Origin: Serinus canaria | Taxonomy: Eukaryota; Chordata; Aves; Passeriformes; Fringillidae | Reading direction: 5' to 3' | Length of the DNA stretch: 64,000 bases | Assembly (NCBI RefSeq): GCF_022539315.1 | Contig: NC_066314.1 | Span: forward strand, 52,327,180 to 52,391,179 | Part shown: positions 1-11,707 of the stretch, piece by piece | How positions within the stretch are numbered: position 1 is the first letter of the stretch | How the letters are laid out: each line of letters starts with the position of its first letter | Notes under the pieces: generated by a model | Told to the model about the DNA's origin: nothing | Seen by the model: only the letters and a program-made list of their open reading frames with translations | The model's database searches: none | Translations under genes and position numbers: made by a program

Positions 1-275
1 ATCTTGTAAGGGGATATTGCTACCTTAATCCTGATGGAGAACAGAGAGCAAAAACATTCTCATTGCTTTTGTTCCTCCAACTCACCCAGCATTATAAGTG
101 AGATTTAGTGCTATCAGTCACATATTAGATACTCAAGTACAGCTACTGTTCCTTGATCCTGAAAAGCACTGAGCATCACAAACCCCTAAGTCCGTAATAT
201 AACATAAAAAATGAGGTCTAAAATCCATTGATACCTTATGGATCATAAAACTGCAACTGCATTTTCTAACCATAC
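1..275 (-). other. RFX4 intron 7 (partial)
   Basis: Intronic sequence 3' of exon 7, starting with the donor GTATGG. Nothing else is seen in it. Confidence 0.85.
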
Positions 276-353
276 CTCATCAAAGTTTGCTCTTATTACA
301 GTGTCCAGTATCCTCTGACAGTGAGTCCTATACATCATAATAAAGGTAGAAAC
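276..353 (-). CDS. RFX4: RFX4 coding exon 7 (residues 198-223)
   Basis: The exon is 78 nt, phase 0 at both ends, and encodes 26 residues from [14 protein letters not shown] to RANFDE. On the minus strand the acceptor reads tttttcag before GTTTCT and the donor is GAG|GTATGG. The segment follows the DNA-binding domain and begins the conserved central region of RFX proteins (the B/C/dimerisation part), most of which lies outside the window. The residues match vertebrate RFX4 as I know it. This is the last RFX4 exon I can see. The 275 bases to its left are intron. Confidence 0.95.
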
Positions 354-1195
354 CTGAAAAAGAATGAAGGAGACACACAAAAGTTCATTCTGCTTTAAGA
401 AATCCTCTTTTAAAATACCAGAACACAGAGCACAGAAAAAGCAAGTTTTTTTCCTTATTGATGTGCAACTTGATGTGCAAAAATAATCAGTTAAATTGTA
501 TTTAGATTAGCTGCAAGATGAGTTTTTTTCTCAAAAGTAAATTCTCTCTTTGAGTTAATGGATTTTTCTGTCAATAGGATTCTTCAAACGTAAGAGGAGC
601 AAAAAGCCTCAGTGAGATCAAAGACGAGAATGTGGCCCTAATTAGGACATAAAGAACTAAAAACCCTATTCTTTTGTCCACTTCACATTGATACTACGCA
701 TGTGAATAGAACCAGAAACCTAGCAAGCTCAGCCAAGAGGAGCCAGAGCACTTTTGTCATATGTGTGGATAGGATTCTCTGAATTTCTACTCTAGAAGAA
801 GAAATTCACTAAGTCCCTCTCTACTCAAGAAAGCATTAGAACTGTTTGTCAGTTTGCCATCAAGTGTGTTCACAGATTAGAGGGCTGCAACATATTTTAA
901 AAGTTGCCCTCAAACATCACATAATTTTAAAAGTTGCCCTGCTGTATGTAATGTAACTTAAAAAAAAACTTGCACAGGCATTAGAAATATTGTACAGCTG
1001 ATAGTGTCAGCTCCCTTTTTTAAGGGAAGATATTTCTTCCTATTAGATGAAGTAATTCAGCCCCCCATAAATCAAGTCAAGGCATTATTAAACTTACTCC
1101 TGTTTTAAGTCTTTATATATTAAACAAAGCTTTCATCCAGTGCAGGGGAAAAAAAGAAACCAAGACAAGCTGAGAAAAGATTTCCAAAGTGTTAC
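354..1195 (-). other. RFX4 intron 6
   Basis: The shortest complete intron here, 842 nt. It contains an imperfect tandem duplication at 890-940, a 21-22 bp unit containing ttttaaaagttgccct. I see no other feature. Confidence 0.9.
890..940. repeat. Imperfect tandem duplication (period about 30 bp)
   Basis: Two copies of a unit like acata(a)ttttaaaagttgccct lie at 890-910 and 919-940, differing by one inserted base and separated by 8 nt. Confidence 0.7.
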
Positions 1196-1409
1196 CTTCT
1201 CCTCTGGCAGACTAGCTGGCAGATTTAAATCTTTGACATTTGGAAACTCTGGCAGCAATGTTCCCAGTTTGGATCGTGGTGAATACGCCACTGTCTGTTT
1301 GGTTACTTCTTTTTTTCCCGTTTCGTTGACCCAGGCTGCTCCTTTTTTAGAATACATCACATCATAATACTGGGAGTTTTCTTTCACTGCAATCCCATAA
1401 TAATGGTAC
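1196..1409 (-). CDS. RFX4: RFX4 coding exon 6 (residues 126-197), end of DNA-binding domain
   Basis: The exon is 214 nt. It supplies the last base of the Lys126 codon and then 71 codons, from [20 protein letters not shown] to [10 protein letters not shown]. The acceptor is tatcag|GTACC and the donor GAGAAG|GTAACA. The YHYYGI segment is the end of the RFX winged-helix fold. The Lys/Ser/Pro-rich linker after it ([16 protein letters not shown], then [16 protein letters not shown]) is characteristic of RFX4. Compared with the human sequence as I remember it, I see Asn or Thr for Ser at three linker positions, which fits an orthologue. In mammals a testis transcript begins with another exon joined directly to this one. 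I could not find that exon here. Confidence 0.97.
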
Positions 1410-1825
1410 CTGATACATAGAGATGTGTATTTTATAAAGCATATTGTTTGAAAATTAAAGAAAAATATATGGAGGCAAGGGAAACTGATCATGCAAATGA
1501 TTTCTACAGCAAAAAAGACTGAGCAATAGTTTATACTTTATTAACAAGCCACAGAACACGGTGGTAATTATTGACCTTCCAATCTTCATTCTTTATGGCA
1601 AAAGTAAGGTGACTCTCTTGTAGGGCAGGAAAATGATGTTCTTCCATTTTTTTACCTTAGTAAAAAAAAAAAAGGATCCTAAAGCTACTTGTTAGCAGAG
1701 CTCTGCTATGCAGCTGCTCCTTTAGTTCAGCAATAAGCAGAGGTACAGACCCTCTTCTGCTGTTATTTCAGCTCCCTGATTCTTAGGCTGTTGAGGGCTG
1801 GTTTGGTCCTTGAAATGCACAAGTC

Positions 1826-1852
1826 TTTAATGCAAACAAGTTGATCAGAAAC
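1826..1852. repeat. Dispersed motif copy A
   Basis: Twenty-seven bases beginning tttaatgcaaacaag and ending ttgatcagaaac. They are identical, except at one base, to 5495-5521 about 3.7 kb away in the same intron and orientation. Confidence 0.7.
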
Positions 1853-4800
1853 ATTTCAAAAATTGAAAACACCTAAATTTTCAAAAAAAAAGAGGGGGGG
1901 AAAGGCTTGTGCTGGAAAGCAATGAATGGCAGGAAATGTACAGTTCCAATTATTTGCTTCACACCCTAGCATCAGCAAGGGGCTTTGATCAGCAAGAGAT
2001 AGGACACAGCATTAACTCTGTCTGTGAGGCCACTTGGGAATTACAGTGTGGCTGTGCAAAGGAAACAGATCAGTGGGACAAGTTTGTACTACTACTCAGC
2101 TTTATTAAAGGCGCTGGTGGAAGCACTAGTTATCAAGCAAAACTCTTGCATCAGAGCAGCAGAGATTTTATCTTAGTCCTTCTGTAAATTCCTAACTTTT
2201 ATTTCAGTTTCTCAGCCGCAGGCACCCAACCCAAATTTGTAGTGATTACAAAATGCACCACAAGATTGTACTGCTAGTATACTTTTGCTTCAGCCAAATC
2301 CTACACAGATTTTTCAGTGATCCTCCACTTCTCTCCTTACAGCCTATCAGATCATCATGAGACTCTGTCTTCTGGATCCCACTATGATGGCACAAGAAAT
2401 TTCCATCTCTGGATGCTTCTTTGACTCTTCAGTCAGTTACTATTTCAGAGTGCCGACACCAAATCTGTTCATTCAAACAGACACAAATTCACTTGAGGCA
2501 GTTCTACAAAGGTCATCAATTAAATTAATTAAAGAGTAGCATGTAAGTGATGGTAGTTTAAAATAACTGGTGACTTTTCCTTTTCCACAGATCTGTGCAT
2601 GTCATAATCCCAAGCAGAAAATAGTGGTAAAGAGCTGGAAGCCCAAACTCTTCTATCAGCAGACGTGGGCTGAGAGGAGGCCTAGGGTGATGCAGGAAAT
2701 TTCTAGTACATGGTTTCTGGCCATACCTACTGAGGACATTCCCTACTTTCCATTAAAAATAAAAGCTATCTTGAACTCAACATTGAAGAATCCAAGTGAC
2801 ATTTCTTAAAACATTCCACTGACACGGTATGAATGGAATTTCCTAGCTTCAATACCTGAGAAAGCAACAGTATTGGCTCCAAATTTTCCCATAAGAGCTT
2901 AGATCAAAACATGCATTCCATACAAGAAACTGGGTTCCAGAATGTTCCTGTTAGAGGTAACTCATGGAAAGGGGTTACAACACCAGATGTAGAAGTTTGG
3001 CTTTTTCTAATTTATTTTTAGCTTGAAGGGTTAACACCTCCAGCTCTTGGTTTAAGTGCCCAATTTAGTACCTGACAGCTGCCAGTTGAGCACTGCACAT
3101 AAGGGCCATAAAACTCACACACGGCCTGTGTGCTGCATCTGGGGTAGGGGAAGCCAAAAGGAAATGCTGTGGGGAGCCAGCAGCACAAACTGCTCAGGGA
3201 AGGGCTGGAAGAGGGAAAAAGTCAGAACAAGTGGGACTGAAAGGCTTGTATAATTTAAACTTAAATTCATTTAAACATAATTTGAACTTTAAAAATTCAA
3301 GGGGTCAACCTTGTATGAAGTTTTGTCTAAAATCAGTGAAAGAAAAAAAAACAAGCCTGGAAAATGGAGTAGATAGAATTTCACTGTGCAGTGTTTGATT
3401 CCTGGTATATTTCATTTGGTAGTAAACTGCATGAAAGAGATTTCCATGTAGCTTCAAAATCACTTAGACAGCAGCAGCAAAATTAACTCAAAAATTTTTC
3501 TACATGGCTTCTTTTTTCATTAGTTTTACTATCCTGAAGTGCAAAAATTCACTGGAGTAGTTGACACAGATTATTTACCGATTATTTTTTGTATTCCTAT
3601 CAGTAAAAAAACCCCTCAACTTAGTTCAATAAACAGGGCTTTGATATGAAAGTTTGATATGTAGAAGAATAATATGCAGACAACAAAATCATTTTTGCGT
3701 TAAAGTGAAATACTTTTTACCCTCATTTATCTCTTATATACATCATTCCTTTAAAGAAAGAATAAAAATTCCCTTCACACCATGTGGCTTCCACTCATAC
3801 CTTGTGTACCAAATTGAAGAGTTTCAGAGTACAATCCAGAAAGAAATTGGTTTTTATGCTGAGCTGCCTTCTCACGTCTCACCTGTGGTGGAAATGTTTC
3901 TAAGCTCTGTGTGACAGAGAACAGCTGCATGCTCACATCAATAAACCAGCTGCAAAACAGAAAGCTCTCAGCTGATGAGCATGAGTACAGCACCATTGCA
4001 GCTCTGAACTTAGTAATGTTACAAGGCAGCTGTGCTATAAAAAGACTGAAGGCGGAACAGTGTGAAGTGAGATAATCTTAACCACTTCTATGACTGAATT
4101 CCCTTTGGCAGTTGCAGGGAGGTGGAATGAAAATAATACTGGCAGCAATTGGTCAGCACAGTTGGTGATAAAGGGACTGAAGTGTTAATGCTTAAAGTAA
4201 TTTCTTTACATAACACTTAACTGGAATGCAGTCAGGTGTTTCTGAAAACAAAACCAGAGCTCAGTTACAACTCTGCTGGGTCTACCAAGGAGAGTATTTA
4301 TCTTAAAATAAAGCATACAGGTAGTCTCTGTGTGTATGACAGAAACCCCTATTTGCTAGATAGGGAGCAGGACCATTGCACAAGTGGCGTGAAAGGAGTA
4401 TGTGACCTGAAAGCTGCTCTGACAGGTGGGCAGGTGAAAGGGAAATTATGCAAGAAATATTAAGTCTCAGTGAGAGTAAAGAGACAGCTTTTGGAGGTGC
4501 AAGACATCCCTAGTCAGCAGATGAAGAGTGTCTTGCCCTCTGAGAGACTCCTGGAGTGGGGGGAGCTCTGGTTTGGAAATAGAGCAGTGCTCACTCCTTT
4601 CACTAAATGGAAGGACAACTAACAAAAGCTGTAGCTGATGCCAGGATGATTTGATGGCCAATAGGGGGTACTCACATGAATGTGCCCACAAAGCATCTTG
4701 TACACACTTTCACTCTGTCTCCCAGAACTTATATTCAGTACAAAATCCTAACTCTCTTATTAAAGTCCTATCATGCTTTCCTAGTATGCTGTTGGGCTAG

Positions 4801-5494
4801 CTCAGAATTTCCACCTGAGAGATTCCTGGTGGCTTTCATGAGTGGTGTTACGGCAACTCTGAATTTCCATTTGGAACATTCCTGAAATCAAATTTCAATT
4901 AGCTGCTTAAATATGTCTGCTCTAGAAAAAGAAATCTTAGTTATAAAAACTAAGGAAATATCAGTCTGGGGGGAAGAACATTTTGTCCCATCAAAGAAAT
5001 ACTGCTTTGCACGGACCACTTAGTAGAAGAGCACAGTAAATCTGTCTTTAATGGCATTTCTTTTAGCATCTTAGTTTCTTTTTTTCTTTAAAGAGCAAGT
5101 CATTCTAGCTTCAGTATCTAAGCTCCATCCTAATAGCATATTTAATTCTCAGCATTTAGCCATATTGTGTTTTACAGGCTTTATTTTGAAAGAGAAACTT
5201 TACCCACAAAATTTTTCAAATACACCATCTCCCATTTTCATTTCCATAGTTTTTCATTTGTGATCTATAGACACTGCACTTTTGCTACTCTGTAGGATTC
5301 TGTGAAAGCTAACCAAGAAAAGCAGATATTATTATGTGAGAGGCCTTATGCTTGCTACAAAAAGATTCAAAGTTCCTCTGGAAAAATTTCTTGGAGTCCA
5401 CAAGCAGAAAAAAAGTGTAAAAACACTTCTGTATCCTCTACATGAATTGGTAGGATCACAACTTATAAACAATTGGAAAAAGTCATATCCAGAC

Positions 5495-5543
5495 TTTAAC
5501 GCAAACAAGTTGATCAGAAACTTTAATGCAAACAGTTGATCTG
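5495..5543. repeat. Dispersed motif copies B and C, in tandem
   Basis: Two adjacent copies of the motif at 1826-1852: 5495-5521 (one base different) and a shortened one at 5522-5543. Each carries an octamer-like ATGCAAAC or ACGCAAAC next to a TTGATC core. Confidence 0.7.
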
Positions 5544-6123
5544 CAATCCCAGAAAGCACATTTTATATTCTGAATCAGTTTATCAATCTGGAATTAGGAT
5601 GAACTGTTTTCAGAAAACATCATCTTTTGGGCAAGGCAATAAGTTAATTCTTTAATCACCCAAAGGTATGTTGGATTTCATTACATGGGAAAAATGGTGG
5701 TTAAACACAGGTTTGTGGGCAGTTTCAGTTTAGGTCAACGCATGTTCTTCCTAAATTTTAAAGAGCATTCTGACACTTGTTCTCTAGCCTGAAACACAGT
5801 GCTAACCAGTTGTTATTTCCCAGCCTCCAACAGTAGGCTCCATTACTCCTGAGTGTGAATGTCCTTTACATTGTGTAAAGTGAGTTGGGATGAAAAACAG
5901 TATGAAAAATATTGCTAATCAAATCAGTAAAGGGTTCCCATAGACCACCTTTGCAGGATCACTGCTGAACCTGTAAGACAATGTAAAGACTACAAGAGAA
6001 CCTTCAAAGTTGCTTTTAAGTTCCCAACTGTACAAATTATTGTCTGTTCTCATTCCCCATTCAGTAAAGCCAGAGAGAGATGGGGCCCTGTGAGAGATGA
6101 TAATAATACCATACACTGCTTAC

Positions 6124-6185
6124 TTTGACTGGCCTCTGGTTCCAAGTCTTCTTGTGGTTAGTTGTGGAAACTGTTGTCTTATTAT
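6124..6185 (-). CDS. RFX4: RFX4 coding exon 5 (residues 106-126), recognition helix region
   Basis: This 62-nt exon encodes IIRQQFPQLTTRRLGTRGQS and the first two bases of Lys126. The acceptor is atttccag|ATAATA and the donor TCAAA|GTAAGC. The phase (AA|G) is completed exactly by the first base of exon 6. It holds the most conserved part of the RFX DNA-binding domain: the IRQQFP helix and the TRRLGTRGQSKYHYYG wing/recognition segment, whose basic residues contact the X-box. The exon is too short to be picked up as an isolated open frame and was found by searching for the expected peptide. The match is complete. Confidence 0.97.
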
Positions 6186-9100
6186 CTGGAAATAGATAGA
6201 GCTGATATTAAGACAAATGGAAACACACACTTAACAATGCTTAAATTAATATGAACTTTTAAGACAAAAAAGCAGAAAAACTGTACTGTGATGTCTACAA
6301 AACATGTGGTAGGAGAAACAAGATATAAAGCTCTTGTTTATTCCATTTCTGAAAGGGGGGAAAATATTTTAAACTTCACTATAATTTCATTAATTACGAA
6401 TAATTTAAATACTTTCAGAAGTTACTGAAATAGAGCATATTTCCTTTAAAATCTAGAGATCAGTTCTGCCTCTTAACTAAGGAGCACTGTAATTAGAATT
6501 GGCCTTATGTCACTTTGCAGGATCAACAAAGTTCTCTACAGACCTTCACAAACCAGCCACTAAACACATCTTGTTCTGAAATATGATTCTCTAAAAGGTT
6601 TTGATGCTTGACAGGGGCATCACGTCTACCAAGGAAAACTCATTATGGCATTTGTAAAGATACCTCATAGTCAATTTTTCCTCTATGGAAAACAAGTGGA
6701 TCTCAGAAACAGCACTCTAGTGTGTCCGCAGACATTAAAAGAACGTTGCTACTGCAACCAAAACTTCTTCAGGGCCAGTTGCATTTAAGGAAATAAATCA
6801 ATGAATGTAGATTGTGCCTTAAGTCACCAGAGCCTCCATCAACCAGGCTAATCCCGATGAAAAAGCTTTGCTGTTGTTGCTGGAAAGGAGATGCTCAGCA
6901 CCACCCAGGACTGAACCAGATTCTCACTGGGGTCTGCAGTAGGAGGAAAAGTTTTCTGCCAGAACAGTCATGCAACAAAAACTGCAGTAAGCCTTGAAGA
7001 TTTACTTGCAAAGGAGCTCCTTCCTTTTAAAACTTGTAATCCATTTTAATTGTGGTTTTGTTACATAAATCACTAAATGCTTCCTCTTTGGGGTGTAACC
7101 CCAACCCATATTAAAGGAAAACAAGCCTGTAAGATAGATAGAATATAACTGTTCAACTAGGAATAAAGTCAATTAAAATTGATTAAATAATATAGATTTT
7201 TTTTCTCCATTGCCCATTTTGCCCCCATGAAAAATATTTAATCCTGATTGATGACTGAAAGCTTTGGAACATGCATTCAGATCAAAAGGTGCTATATAAA
7301 TAAAGACATTACAATGTCACATATTTGACCATTTCTTCAGTACTTTTTGTGGGGTTTTAGCAAAGGTACATCTTCCCTTAGTATCATGTAAAAATTGACC
7401 TGTGTTGGTTTCAAGAGGTTTGCACAAGGTGGCTGATGTCAAAAATGCAGCAAAGACTCACAGTCGTTAGGTTGTTCAGCTTTAATTTCTGGAGCAAAAC
7501 TTCAGCAAACAGTAAAACACTTTTGTGGAGCTGTGAAAGTTCAGCCTAGCTGTTTGATAAATGAGCAGACAGGCAAGCAGCCCTTCTTTCTTTTTTTGTA
7601 TGGACTCAATGAAGCCTGCCTAAAGAACACCACATGCTGTTCCAGCTACTGATCTAACATTCCGCAACATCTCAGCCTTCCAAATTCCCTTTAATTACAC
7701 ATTAATCCCACCCCTCTCTCTTTCATTTTCTGCAGACAGGGTTGGGGGCTCCACAAGACTGTGGGAAAAAAAGCAGTGTTGAAGAACTGCTTTCTGAGGA
7801 TGGTTTTTTTGGGCTAGGGGATTTTTGAAAGATTGGTTGTGTTAGTTTTTTGATTGGTTTTGGGGGGGTTTTTTTGTGTCCATTTTCATTCAGAAAATAC
7901 CACCTCTCTCCAAAAATGGCTCTTACAGCAGTTTATTTAATATTAGAAATAATTTTACTCTATTTTTCCTCTTGGAACAGCATCAAACCATATTACTTTC
8001 AAGTCTTTCTAGCAGCAGTGAAGTGTTACAATGCAAACTGTAAATGCTACTTTATGAACCGTATGCTGTGGGAGCTACTGGGATTTAAATAAATCAGCCA
8101 ATTTCTATATACCAGGGCAGAGGTGATCAGGAAAACCGAATAATAATGAAGCAGTGTATCAGATGATCTCTTTCTTTTCTTTGTTTCTTGTTTAAATCCA
8201 GCACATTTGAAATAACTACACCTCTCAGAATGTATCTTAAAAGTATACATCACTAAAAACACTATTTCCCATAAATTTACAAAACAAAACAGAAAGAAGA
8301 GAATAACCAAGCAAAGCTTTGGAAAAAGAGCCAGGACTATTTTATCTAATGATGCATATATGAAATATAATATGGTATACTTACACCTAGGTGCTTGCAC
8401 ACATATGTGTGGTTATTAATGTCTGTGTTTGAAATAAAACAAGTCAGGTACTAAAAGAACTCTCTGTTCATACAAATGTTTATATTCAGCTATGCTTATG
8501 CAAATCTCTCTGCAATGATACTGGTAAAGGCAGGAAGATTACCCTCAAAGGGGAGAGGAAATCAGATCAGGCAGGACAAAGTAGAGTTCACTGTGTGCTG
8601 AAATCGGTGGAAAAAGCAGAGAACCAAATATGTGGTTTTTAAAAAACTCATATAATTGTCAACGTGAAAAATCACTGCACAGATATGTCATTGTTGGTTT
8701 AATGTTCATCAACTTTTAAAGAGTATAGAAAAAATGTGTTTTACCTTTACAGTTGTGGGGAGAGAAGTGAGTTCTAATAGCCAGACATGAAAATTTAGGT
8801 TTGGATCCGCAAACCAAGTTGGATCATTTTCCTCTCATCACAGCAGTGAGGTTTGCACAAGCAAATGAATCAAGACCAGACCACACAGTCTGAGCTACTT
8901 TCTGAACCGAAAGTCCCTGTTCTCACAGCAGTTCTGGCTTCTCAAGAGAAACAGTGGTAAAAAGATCTCATGGGTGGTATCCAAGGGAATCTTGGAGTGA
9001 ATGGATCTTTAACCACTGTCCTTCAGTGGAGCTAAAATTTCATCTCACACTTCTCCAATGTGACCATAATTCCAGCTGCCCTGTAAAAACTGCTGAGTAA

Positions 9101-9470
9101 AAAGGTACAGGTTTTACATTTTCCAAGTTAAATTTCACCTAAGTCACATGGCAATTTTGACTTTTGGGCATTATTTTAGGCTACTTGATTTTTGGTTTTG
9201 AAACATATGTAGACCAGGAATTTCACATGGAAATAGCTTCTGTCCCTACTATGTTAGTCTCAAAAAAAAAGTTCCTTCAATTTCTTTCTCAGTTACTGAA
9301 CTTCAATGTGTTCTCCCTCTCTTTTCTCAGTACTCTGCTTAAGACATGATCTTGCCTTCTGCCTACCAAAGATCTTCTATGCCTTTCTTGATTAAAAACA
9401 AAAACATGAAGAACTGCTGTGATGCCTCAGGATTTAGCTTTTATATTTTTCAGATTCTATTCTGCTTTAG

Positions 9471-9846
9471 TGTGTAAGTTTAGGCTTCATTTTAGGGGAT
9501 AGTAAGCTCTCTCCACAGAATAGGTAGACAAAACAATTCCTTCTCTGGGGACCCAAGGACAACCTATCCAGATCTCAGGCCCAAGAGCATAAACAACGGT
9601 GGACCGAAGAGAGAAAACAAGAAGGATGGGACTTCATGCGCTAAAGCTGTAATTGGAAAATTAGCTCCAATATGCTAATGGACCAAAACTTATAAAAGTG
9701 TGAGAACCTGCAACCTGTCGTCCGTTTTGTGGCCATTTTGGGTTGTGCTGCCCAAGGTGGACCTATTTGAGGCCTCTTAATAAATACCTACTTTATTCTT
9801 TTGCTCCGTCTAGTCTCTGTTCTAGGTCAGCCTTCACAAGGCATCA
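9471..9846 (+). mobile_element. Solo LTR of an endogenous retrovirus (ERVK-like)
   Basis: A 376-bp element begins TGTGTAAG and ends GGCATCA, with an intact TATAAAA (9691-9697), an AATAAA signal (9779-9784) and a pyrimidine-rich U5-like tail (ctttgctccgtc-like). The flanks ctttag (9465-9470) and ctttat (9847-9852) look like a 6-bp target duplication with one mismatch, which would suit a class II (ERVK-like) element. No viral coding sequence is present. It lies in RFX4 intron 4, antisense to the gene. The 5' boundary is less certain than the 3' one because the duplication is imperfect. Confidence 0.65.
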
Positions 9847-10425
9847 CTTTATCTTCTGGTGAGTGCTTACTGCATACATAAGGTGAAGTCATTACATTAT
9901 AAAACAACATAAAAATAGTTTAGACTTTTGTCAGAGGGCTAGTATATCCAGGTCAGCATTGATTGAACATTGCTTCAGACAATACTGACAAATGGTTTTT
10001 GGAATGTCTCTGCAAGTCGATCACATGGGAAGAAAATGGAATTTTTATCCCACTTCAGCTTTTTAAACCTAGCAGAGGTGTCTGAATAAACTTAAATTAA
10101 ATATCTAGTTACTTGGTTATTCTTAAGGCAATAAAATTAAATGGGCTTCTTGAGTATCCATGTTAAACACAGAAAACTTTATGAGCAACAACTAGAAAAG
10201 TTCCTCTGTAAGGGTCTGTATTAGAGTCTGCACAATCTATTCAATTCACTTTAGACACTGCTAACGGCAGGAGCTGTTCTGTTACCCACAAATGGCTGCA
10301 AGGGTGCATTCCTTCAACCTCATTACTGCCAGCTGTCATTTCTGCCACTGCCTCTTTGCCCACATCTCCAGTACTGTAACATTACAACACAAGCAGATCC
10401 AGGCTCAGCATTTAAATTAGGAATT

Positions 10426-10515
10426 ACAGAATCACAGAATGTCTTGAGTTGAGAGGGACCTTAAAGATCTTCTTATTCCAAACACTCTGCCATGGTCATG
10501 GACATTCTGCTTTCA
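10426..10515 (-). mobile_element. CR1 LINE 3' fragment
   Basis: The plus strand reads acagaatcacagaatg, then gagagggaccttaaagatct and ctgccatggtcatgg. This is the reverse complement of the 3' end of the avian CR1 retrotransposon consensus as I know it. Only the last 90 bases or so are recognisable, diverged and without coding sequence, as is usual for 5'-truncated CR1 copies. It is inserted in RFX4 intron 4 in the same orientation as the gene. Confidence 0.8.
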
Positions 10516-11221
10516 CCACTACGCTGTCACTCATCACTCCTCATTGCATTCACTATCAAACTGTGAACTCCATGTTTCCAAATTATTGCATCTAAAATCA
10601 TCTATGATATGTCAAAACAAATCAGGGAAAAGAAATCTTATAAAGCATCTTATGTGTCTGTTTTCATACAAGCAAGGATGGAAGAAACCAGAGATGTCTG
10701 GAAACTTCTGAAATAATTCGTTTCCTCCCTCCATTGTCAAAATATTAAATTTTACTTTGGGGCAATAGATAGAGGATGGCTTTTAAAAGTCTTTTTGCTA
10801 GAATGTTTTAAATTTCTGCTTTTCAAAAGGCATGATGCACCTGATCTAGAGGAATGTTATTCTTCATTACTCATGTTCTTTTCTATTTGACATAATTCTA
10901 GCCTTGCTTCTAAAACTTTACAAAGTAGAGAAATAAGATCAAATTAACTTGCAACCCAGCAATTGCACACTGCCAGAATGACAAGTGGATTCCAGGCTCT
11001 GCACTCCCTCGCACTGTAAGATTCTAGAGAGATTCTACATAACGTGGAATAAATTCTCTTTCCTCCCACAACAATTCTTCATAACAGGGCCTGGTTCTGC
11101 TTCTCTCAATTCAGGTTTCAGGTCCCATATCTGGACAGCATGCTTTTCTTTTGTGAAGTGAGGCATAGAAGATGTGTGTTTATTTACTGACTTCTATAGT
11201 GGTGTTTCAGTCTTAATATTC

Positions 11222-11235
11222 TTTGCCATGGCAGC
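11222..11235. promoter_or_regulatory. Palindromic X-box-like site (RFX-binding candidate)
   Basis: TTTGCCATGGCAGC matches the symmetric RFX consensus GTTGCCATGGCAAC at 12 of 14 positions, including the whole GCCATGGC core. It lies in intron 4 of an RFX gene, so autoregulation is possible, but a single degenerate match can arise by chance. Confidence 0.3.
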
Positions 11236-11662
11236 AGCAAAGAAGTCAGTGATAACAAACATAGCTATATTCTCACAGAGCTATGCTTTCCTTATTCTCA
11301 CTGCTATGAAACACAAGCAATACTGATGTCCTCAATCTTTTAAGTGAAAGGGTCTTTGGTTCATTTGTCTTTGACCCAGTACTGTTCCGACTGGGTCTTT
11401 CCAGGGTTTCCCCATCAGCTTTAGTGCTTTTCAAAATCCTCCTCTGAGACAGGTGTTATTATTAACACCTGTGTTAAGAGGTTCCTTTTGGCTCAAAATG
11501 GCTTGGGGCTGAATCAGCATCATATTGTCTTGAGGAAACGGTCAAGAAAATTTGCACCTAGAAACACCCATTGTTAGGAAAGAGCATAATCAAAAAGTAG
11601 CCCAAAACACCATTTCTGTCTCTCAAATCCACCAAACAGTGTAAACAAAAGGAGAATGGGCA

Positions 11663-11707
11663 TGACTGTGTCAATATCCCTTGACACAGGGGATATTGAC
11701 ACAGTCA
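11663..11707. repeat. Perfect inverted repeat (18-bp arms, 9-nt loop)
   Basis: The arms at 11663-11680 and 11690-11707 (tgactgtgtcaatatccc and its complement) pair without mismatch around the loop ttgacacag. The loop partly repeats the arm sequence, which suggests a template-switch origin. It is too short for a typical microRNA precursor. Confidence 0.9.

Larger units (their letters stand above)
1410..6123 (-). other. RFX4 intron 5
   Basis: A 4.7-kb AT-rich intron. Its open frames are short and have no recognisable product. It holds copies of a shared motif at 1826-1852 and 5495-5543 (separate entries). The alternative testis first exon known in mammals would map here, but I could not find it. 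Confidence 0.9.

Noticed and set aside
1410..6123. Alternative RFX4 first exon of the testis isoform known in mammals (spliced to exon 6)
   Set aside because: I looked for the expected peptide on the minus strand and found nothing convincing. It may have diverged or be absent in birds.
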